Positions 59,012 to 64,000 of a DNA stretch of 64,000 bases are shown here, piece after piece; positions within the stretch are counted from its first letter, which is position 1, and each line of letters begins with the position of its first letter. The stretch is from JAGSPQ01 sp038206395. Lineage in GTDB: Bacteria > Myxococcota > Myxococcia > Myxococcales > Myxococcaceae. The notes below the pieces were generated by a model. The model ran no database searches and was not told the DNA's origin. It saw only the letters and a program-made list of their open reading frames with translations. The translations under genes were made by a program, and so were the position numbers. The DNA lies in NCBI GenBank assembly GCA_038206395.1, contig JBBRAX010000029.1, positions 1 to 64,000 on the forward strand, read 5' to 3'.

Positions 59012-59143
59012 ATGCGCGCTTTGGTCTGGCTGGCGGTGGGTCGAGGCGTCGAGCTGGGTGACGTGGCCCGTGCGGCTCGCGTTACTTGGGTCTACGCGGC
59101 GCTGCTGTCGCACCACGCGTTTCTGCTGCCGAGCCCGTTCTAG
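59012..59143 (+). other. Short open frame, possible gene remnant
   Basis: 43 codons (MRALVWLAVGRGVELGDVAR ... LPSPF) with hydrophobic character but no detectable family. It fills most of the otherwise empty gap 58937-59150, which contains no other recognisable signal. It may be non-coding. Confidence 0.2.
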
Positions 59144-59150
59144 GTCCCCT

Positions 59151-59804
59151 TCATTCCTGCGACGAATCGGGCGGCGTCTCTTCGGCGGCGGCCACCTTCT
59201 TCTTCACCGCTTTCTTCTTCTTCTTTGGCTTCGGCTTCTCCGCAGGCGGCTCCTCCTCATCCCGCACAAAGTCCTCGACGCCCTTGCCGTGCTTCTGCCG
59301 GAACTCGTCGAACTTCTCCTTGGTGAAGACGCTGCCGGCCTCGGACTTGGCCTGCTGGAAGACAGTCTTGAGCACCGCCTTGGTCACTTCGCGGTTCGAG
59401 AAGTACGTCATCGCGACGTGCCCCATGCCCCACGTGACGGCGAACGCCCAAGGAGCGGCGAGCACGCCTCCCAGCCCCGGCAGGAAAATCTTCGTCAGCG
59501 TCGCGAACCCCTTCTGCGCCACCATGCCCGCGCCGCACACCGAGGCGAGCTCGAGCACCAGGTGCTTCGCTTCTTCGGCGTTCAGCTCGCGCCCGTACAC
59601 CCGCCCGATCGCCGTCACCATCGACGCCTGCACCGCGGTCACTGCGACGAAGTCAGACAGCGGAATCGGAATCAGCGTCACCACCGCCGAACCGAACGAC
59701 GACATCATCACCAGGTCTTTCGCGATCTCCTCCGCTTGATCGAAGCTGGGCTTCTTCTTCGCGGCCGCCTTCGCCTTCGCGTTCAAACTGTCCATCCAGC
59801 CCAT
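59151..59804 (-). CDS. DUF697-like membrane protein with Lys/Glu-rich tail
   Basis: 217 aa with two hydrophobic helices (AVVTLIPIPLSDFVAVTAVQ, GLGGVLAAPWAFAVTWGMGH), the family-like segment EEAKHLVLELASVCGAGMV, and a highly charged C-terminus (PPAEKPKPKKKKKAVKKKVA). DUF697 proteins are often membrane or GTPase-associated. ATG at 59804 has GGGAGG just upstream. It is divergent from the cytochrome-like gene across a 46-nt gap that holds a GGTTTAAACC palindrome at 59830-59839. Confidence 0.65.
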   Translation of the reverse strand: MGWMDSLNAKAKAAAKKKPSFDQAEEIAKDLVMMSSFGSAVVTLIPIPLSDFVAVTAVQASMVTAIGRVYGRELNAEEAKHLVLELASVCGAGMVAQKGFATLTKIFLPGLGGVLAAPWAFAVTWGMGHVAMTYFSNREVTKAVLKTVFQQAKSEAGSVFTKEKFDEFRQKHGKGVEDFVRDEEEPPAEKPKPKKKKKAVKKKVAAAEETPPDSSQE

Positions 59805-59850
59805 TGCGCCTCCCGCTGCAGGTGTCCTTGGTTTAAACCGCACTCTCGCC

Positions 59851-60345
59851 TTGAAACTCGCCCTTCTCGTCTTCTTCTTCCTGCTCCCTGCCTGCCAGCG
59901 CAGCGCTGCGCCCGACGCCGGCCCCGCCGAGCCCGAGTGCACGCTGAACACACCGCTGGTGCCCGGGGTTCCGGGCAGCCCGGGCCACCTCATCGCTTCC
60001 GACATCAACCAGAACGGCGCCAGCGAGCTTGCCACCCTGATGCGGGCGATGAAGGAGGACCTTCAGACCGCGCGCCACGCGATCGAGAAGGGCGACCCCA
60101 CGGCTCCGATGTTCGCGCGCCATCGGAAGATCCGCTGCGCCTGGCCCACCGGCCTCGAAGATCGCAACGCCGTCTTCGAGGCCAGCGCCGTCACCTACCT
60201 CCAGCTCGTCCGCCAGCTCGACGCCCGACCCGCTGACCCGCGCGCCGCCTACGAGGCCGTGGTGGGGGGCTGTCTGGCCTGTCACGCCACCGCGTGCCCC
60301 GGGCCCGTGTCGCTGATCGAGAAGCTGCGGCTGCTGCCGAAATAG
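59851..60345 (+). CDS. Cytochrome c'-like lipoprotein
   Basis: 164 aa. Lipobox LLPACQ, helical body, and a haem-binding CLACH at the C-terminal end (VVGGCLACHATACPGP), the placement seen in cytochrome c' and c-556 four-helix proteins, which commonly bind NO. The extra CP after the motif is unusual. The start is TTG at 59851. It is convergent with, and adjoining, the PKD lipoprotein gene (60346). Confidence 0.6.
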   Translation: MKLALLVFFFLLPACQRSAAPDAGPAEPECTLNTPLVPGVPGSPGHLIASDINQNGASELATLMRAMKEDLQTARHAIEKGDPTAPMFARHRKIRCAWPTGLEDRNAVFEASAVTYLQLVRQLDARPADPRAAYEAVVGGCLACHATACPGPVSLIEKLRLLPK

Positions 60346-62046
60346 TCAGCGCTCTCGCAGCGTGACCATGCCCCAGATTTTTCCGCCGTTTCCTTCGGGC
60401 ACGAAGTCGAGCACCAGCGTGTCGATCGGCACCTGATCCAGGAACGCCGAGCTCAGCCCCTGCACCGTCACCACCTTCGTCGGGTCGAGCCCCTTGATGA
60501 TGCGGGGCAGGTCGAGCTCGCGCTTCAGCTGCCCCACGTCGATCATCAGCGAGCTGTGCCCCGGGCCGAAAGCGCCCTGAAACCTCTCGCCGAAGTCCTT
60601 GCCCAGATCCACGTTCGTGCGCGGCCCGCTCGTGTCGCCGCTGCGCACCATCAACGACTTCGGCGTCAGCGCGATCGTCGCCGTCGCCTCCGACACCTTT
60701 CGCTGCCACAGCAACGCGTCGCGATCATCGGCAAAGGGCGCTCGAACTGCACTGCCGAGCAGCGCGCTCAACAGCGGCGCCACGTCTTCCCGTTCGCGAA
60801 TGCCGGCAATCACATGCACGACGCCCCGCCAGCTCGGAGTGCCCGTACCCGAAATCAAGTTCCGCAAGAACCCTTCAGCGTCGAACCACGCCAGCGCGCC
60901 GAGCTCGCCCGTGAACGACTCGAGCGCAGCGTTCGTGTCGACGCCCACCAGCGTCAGCCGCTTCAGCAGCGCCGGCTTCTGCCCGTTGCTGCCGGGCGAG
61001 AGCAGGAAGTCGGCCAGCTCGTCTGAAGGAACCGAGAGCTTCAGCGCCGCGACCGGAGACTCGGCTCCCCGGGCGAACATCGCCGGAGGCACCAGCTCGC
61101 GCGCCAACGGCCGGGCTGTGCGCAGCGTGCCTTCGATCGTCGCACTGCGCGCTCCGACCCGAAGCCCCGCCACCACCGACTGCACCAGCGGCGCCCGTCT
61201 TCCCGGCAGCGGCACCCGCGTCTCGTGCGCGAACAGGCACAGGTTGCCGTTGGCGAGCGTCGCGTACGACTCGGCGAAGGGGGGGTACGCCTGAAGGCCC
61301 AGCGCCCCGATGCTGCGGATGCGCTGGACGACCTTGAGGACTTCGTTCGCCGAGGCTTCGGGCTCCGGCAGCACCAGGTAGAGGTAGCCGCGATCAGCGA
61401 ACGCCACTGCGGTGCCCCAGGTTCCGGCGAAGATCCGCAGGCCGTCGTCCGTCTTCGGGTCTTCCTCGGCGCCCGCCGCCACCAACTTCTGCGCCAGCGC
61501 CTGCATCGCGCGATCGGCGTCGACGACTCCGAGCAACGCCACCTGCCCGCCGAACCCGGGCAGCTGCATCACCCCGACGCCTTCCTGGGGATCCACCACG
61601 GTGCCGTCGCCCAGCGAGAGCTCGACCGCGAGCGCCGGCAGCCACGACTCTTCAAGCACCTTCTGCGTGTTGCCCGGCCCCGCGACCTTCTCGAAGAAGT
61701 CGACCGTCGGGCCCAGGTCTTCTTTCAGCGACGGCGCCCAGGCCAGCGCCTCGGTGTCTTCCGGCACGGCGCGCACCAATGGCCGCGGCACCACCACCAC
61801 CTCGATTCGCTCGGCGAGGAAGTCGCCGTCGAAGCCCTGCACCACGTACTTTCCCGCTTTGGCGAACGCGTGCTTGGGGGTCGGCGAGCGCACGGTGCCG
61901 TCGCCAAAGTCCCAGCTCAACGGCCCTTCGGCGTTGAACTCGACGGCGACGCCGGTGTCGATCTGCCCGGGGATCTTGGTTTCGCGAACGATCCGGTGAC
62001 AGCCGGCCAGCAGCGCGAGCAAACACAGTGGAGCGACGCGAGACAC
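60346..62046 (-). CDS. Lipoprotein with N-terminal PKD-like domain
   Basis: 566 aa, lipobox LLAGC (Cys16). A PKD domain (GPLSWDFGDGTVRSPTPKHA, FAKAGKYVV) lies in the first 90 residues. A long helical/beta portion with no recognised catalytic motif follows. A surface or periplasmic protein of unknown function. Confidence 0.7.
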   Translation of the reverse strand: MSRVAPLCLLALLAGCHRIVRETKIPGQIDTGVAVEFNAEGPLSWDFGDGTVRSPTPKHAFAKAGKYVVQGFDGDFLAERIEVVVVPRPLVRAVPEDTEALAWAPSLKEDLGPTVDFFEKVAGPGNTQKVLEESWLPALAVELSLGDGTVVDPQEGVGVMQLPGFGGQVALLGVVDADRAMQALAQKLVAAGAEEDPKTDDGLRIFAGTWGTAVAFADRGYLYLVLPEPEASANEVLKVVQRIRSIGALGLQAYPPFAESYATLANGNLCLFAHETRVPLPGRRAPLVQSVVAGLRVGARSATIEGTLRTARPLARELVPPAMFARGAESPVAALKLSVPSDELADFLLSPGSNGQKPALLKRLTLVGVDTNAALESFTGELGALAWFDAEGFLRNLISGTGTPSWRGVVHVIAGIREREDVAPLLSALLGSAVRAPFADDRDALLWQRKVSEATATIALTPKSLMVRSGDTSGPRTNVDLGKDFGERFQGAFGPGHSSLMIDVGQLKRELDLPRIIKGLDPTKVVTVQGLSSAFLDQVPIDTLVLDFVPEGNGGKIWGMVTLRER

Positions 62047-62073
62047 GCGCGCTTCGTAACATGCTCCGCCGCT

Positions 62074-62814
62074 TTAGAATTCCACCGCGATTCCGAAGAA
62101 GACGTTGCGGCTCGAGAGGTCCAGGCCGATCGGTTTCCCGTTCTCGTCCTTCTGGCCGAAGTTGTTCACCTCGGTCATCGACCATTCGGCGAACAGGTAG
62201 GTGTGGTTCACGCCGGCGCTGGTGTCGAAGTCGCGCGCGAGCCGCGGGTCGAGGAAGTCGATCTGAATCGCGAGACCAACGACCGCTGCGACGCCCCATC
62301 GGCTGCTCAGCGCAAGGCGCCCGTTGAAGATCTCGGTTTGGTTGCCCTTCACGATCCACCAGGGCTCGGCGACGAGGCCGCCCTTGATGTACGGCACGAA
62401 GGGAATGTTGAAGCGCTGGGCCAGAAAGTCGAACCGGTAGACCGCGAGCAGCTTGATCGGGAAGATCCGCAGGCCCGTGCTCTCGGTCACCGGCTTCAGC
62501 GTGAGCGCGTCGAGCGCAGCCCCGAATTTTTCCGCGTACCCCACCGCCAAACCAATCGCCAGGGAGCCCACGTTGAACGGGCGCCAGAACTGGTAGTCGA
62601 CCTCCACCTCGCCCATCAGCATGAAGCTGGGCCCGAACGTCCGGTAGTAGGGGTCGAGACCCGCGTCACCGACACCCGGAAATTCGCGGTCGATCAGCGG
62701 GCGGTGCGGCCCGAGCTTGAACTCGAAAGCGAAGCTCTGTTCCGTCGCTCCGTACACTTCGCCAGCGAAGGCGTGGGAAGCGAGCAGCGCGGCAATCAAA
62801 CCGAAGAAGCGCAT
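62074..62814 (-). CDS. MXAN_2562-like outer-membrane beta-barrel protein
   Basis: 246 aa with a signal peptide (MRFFGLIAALLASHAFA) and alternating aromatic strands ending FFGIAVEF, the C-terminal Phe recognised by BamA. Resembles the MXAN_2562 family of myxobacterial barrels. It starts at the base before the preceding gene's stop, and the pair is conserved together, suggesting a joint cell-surface function. Confidence 0.75.
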   Translation of the reverse strand: MRFFGLIAALLASHAFAGEVYGATEQSFAFEFKLGPHRPLIDREFPGVGDAGLDPYYRTFGPSFMLMGEVEVDYQFWRPFNVGSLAIGLAVGYAEKFGAALDALTLKPVTESTGLRIFPIKLLAVYRFDFLAQRFNIPFVPYIKGGLVAEPWWIVKGNQTEIFNGRLALSSRWGVAAVVGLAIQIDFLDPRLARDFDTSAGVNHTYLFAEWSMTEVNNFGQKDENGKPIGLDLSSRNVFFGIAVEF

Positions 62815-63699
62815 TTATGGGTTCCTTTTCCTGCGCAGCAACCACAGCCCGCACGCCAGCAGAAACGGCAGGCCGTTGATGGCGCTACAGCCCGTGGCGG
62901 TGTCTGTTCCACCCGCAGATCGGTACCGCCCATAGAAGCCAAGCGTGAGTCGGGGCGTGGCCGAGAAGAGCTCGGAGTTCTCGCTGAAGTTGCCCGCCGC
63001 GTCTTCCGACCGCGCCATCACGTCGTAGGTCGTGTCGTTGGTCAGGCCCGAGACTTTGATCGAGCTGCCGCTGGCCGTCGCCAGCTGGGCCTTCTCGATG
63101 AAGGCTGCTGTGCCCTGCTCTCGCGTGTAGACGTGAATCACGGTGGTGTCAGGCGAGGCCTTGAACTTCACCAGCAGCGCGCTGTCCTGCACGTCGACCG
63201 TGATGGTCGGAGCGACGGGCGCCTTCGTGTCGTAGATCAAGCTCAGCGAGTTCGTCTGCGAGACAGTGCAGGCGCTGCCGGGAATCCCGGTGCCATTGAT
63301 TCTGTATGCACCACAGAGGCGGTGCGACCTTTCGACCCCGTCGGTGCCGCACTGGACCCCCGCGTCGCTGTATTTGAAGCCCGGCAGCTCAGCCACCGCG
63401 ACGGTGAAGGTGCCCACGCCGGCAGAGAGCTCGGAAGAAGAGATGGTGTTGAAGACGACGTCGGTGGTGCCCGCCGAGTCCTGGCACTCGAGCTCGGACG
63501 CCCAGACCTTCAGGTCGGTGTTCGCACACAGGCCAAGGCCAAGCGCGGTGTTCGTCCAGTTGACGGTGACGTTCAGGTTGCAGTCGTTCGCATTGAAACG
63601 CTTGGTGGTGACGTCGACGGTTTCATAGGAAAGCTTGACGCCCTGCGCGGCCGAGACCGTCGCGGTGAGCAGCGAGAGCAGGAAGAGAGATCGCATCAT
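62815..63699 (-). CDS. MXAN_2561-like CTERM-anchored surface protein
   Basis: About 294 aa: signal peptide (RSLFLLSLLTATVSA), a fibronectin type III-like region (PVAPTITVDVQDSALLVKFK, YDVMARSEDAAGNFSENSE), and a C-terminal Cys, hydrophobic stretch and Arg/Lys tail (ATGCSAINGLPFLLACGLWL, LRRKRNP) as in MYXO-CTERM-type sorting signals. Neighbour of the barrel protein. The start is one of the two adjacent Met codons at 63699 or 63696. Confidence 0.75.
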   Translation of the reverse strand: MMRSLFLLSLLTATVSAAQGVKLSYETVDVTTKRFNANDCNLNVTVNWTNTALGLGLCANTDLKVWASELECQDSAGTTDVVFNTISSSELSAGVGTFTVAVAELPGFKYSDAGVQCGTDGVERSHRLCGAYRINGTGIPGSACTVSQTNSLSLIYDTKAPVAPTITVDVQDSALLVKFKASPDTTVIHVYTREQGTAAFIEKAQLATASGSSIKVSGLTNDTTYDVMARSEDAAGNFSENSELFSATPRLTLGFYGRYRSAGGTDTATGCSAINGLPFLLACGLWLLRRKRNP

Positions 63700-63804
63700 C
63701 TGTCGGCGGCCATATAGCAACCCTTCGGCCATGAAAGTCCACCCGCTTCCGTAAAGACATCAAGCACTTGCACGCCTTCTCGTGTCACCGCGGCTGCCAA
63801 ATTG

Positions 63805-64000
63805 TCACGCCTTGGCGGCCAACTTGATCGCCAGCGACGCGGCCACGTCTCCCGCCCGCCCAGCGTTGTCAATCGCCGCCACCAATTGAAGGGTGCGCCC
63901 CTCGACGCGAATGCGCCCGAGGTGGATCGCAGCGTCGGCCGTGACCAGCATCGGCATCGGGTAGACGCCCTCGGCCGGGGCATCGAGCACCTTTACGCCC
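63805..64000 (-). CDS. asd: Aspartate-semialdehyde dehydrogenase, C-terminal part (partial at window edge)
   Basis: The last 65 codons run off the window: DAPAEGVYPMPMLVTADAAI, HLGRIRVEGRTLQLVAAIDN and AGRAGDVAASLAIKLAAK. The YPMP...GRIR...DN..G motif order is that of Asd, which makes aspartate semialdehyde for Lys, Thr, Met and diaminopimelate synthesis. The 105-nt gap to the next gene has no clear terminator. Confidence 0.8.
   Translation of the reverse strand, partial: GVKVLDAPAEGVYPMPMLVTADAAIHLGRIRVEGRTLQLVAAIDNAGRAGDVAASLAIKLAAKA

Noticed and set aside
61225..63717. 830-codon plus-strand frame over the last lipoprotein genes
   Set aside because: Antisense shadow; minus-strand genes have signal peptides and family features.

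Overview
The window is high-GC bacterial chromosome and most probably comes from a myxobacterium (Myxococcota, the former Deltaproteobacteria). The evidence is a DUF4388 protein, many lipoproteins rich in Asp-Ala-Gly spacers, a WGR/TIGR02996/leucine-rich protein, a Hanks-type kinase, a full Che cluster with a HEAT-repeat member, and a neighbouring beta-barrel and CTERM-anchored pair that resembles MXAN_2562/MXAN_2561. The genus cannot be told from the sequence alone. No rRNA, tRNA, CRISPR array or intact transposase gene was seen.

Layout. 0.1-6.0 kb: housekeeping genes (rpsO, phoH, a DUF4388 protein, a TPR membrane protein, mazG, rpsT). 6.0-12.2 kb: hairpin repeats, a frameshifted pseudogene next to a duplicated piece of lptE, then leuS - two paralogous membrane proteins - lptE, and a histidine kinase. 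12.3-16.6 kb: an NlpC/P60-like lipoprotein and two envelope proteins of unknown role. 16.6-25.3 kb: a chemosensory cluster (CheY, CheB, CheR, HEAT protein, two CheW, CheA, CheY) with an MltB-type lytic transglycosylase on the opposite strand. 25.3-33 kb: a split riboflavin locus (nusB, ribH, a RibBX-type ribB on the minus strand; ribE on the plus strand). Between its halves lie an AAA ATPase/TOPRIM-like pair that looks like a defence module, a WGR/LRR protein, an amidohydrolase and a cNMP-binding protein. 33-40.4 kb: stress and envelope proteins, acs, a NUDIX hydrolase and glpD.

40.4-49.0 kb is an island. It carries a nitric-oxide reductase system (norD, norQ, norB, a di-heme norC, and norF/norE-like genes), a sigma-54 activator, a hemerythrin-like protein, a truncated PP2C phosphatase and a VapBC-type pair whose toxin has an in-frame stop. 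Imperfect 39-bp direct repeats flank it. They contain the glpD stop and the 3' end of the EamA transporter gene, which suggests that glpD and the transporter gene were once adjacent.

49-64 kb holds the EamA transporter, a Cys-rich lipoprotein, a MoaD-MoaE fusion, two adjacent proteins sharing a short N-terminal motif (one with compensating frameshifts), a Ser/Thr kinase, an NmrA-like reductase, more lipoproteins, the MXAN_2561/2562-like pair, and the C-terminus of an aspartate-semialdehyde dehydrogenase at the edge.

Several genes are disrupted by single-base shifts or stops. Some of these may be assembly errors and should be checked against reads before being called pseudogenes.
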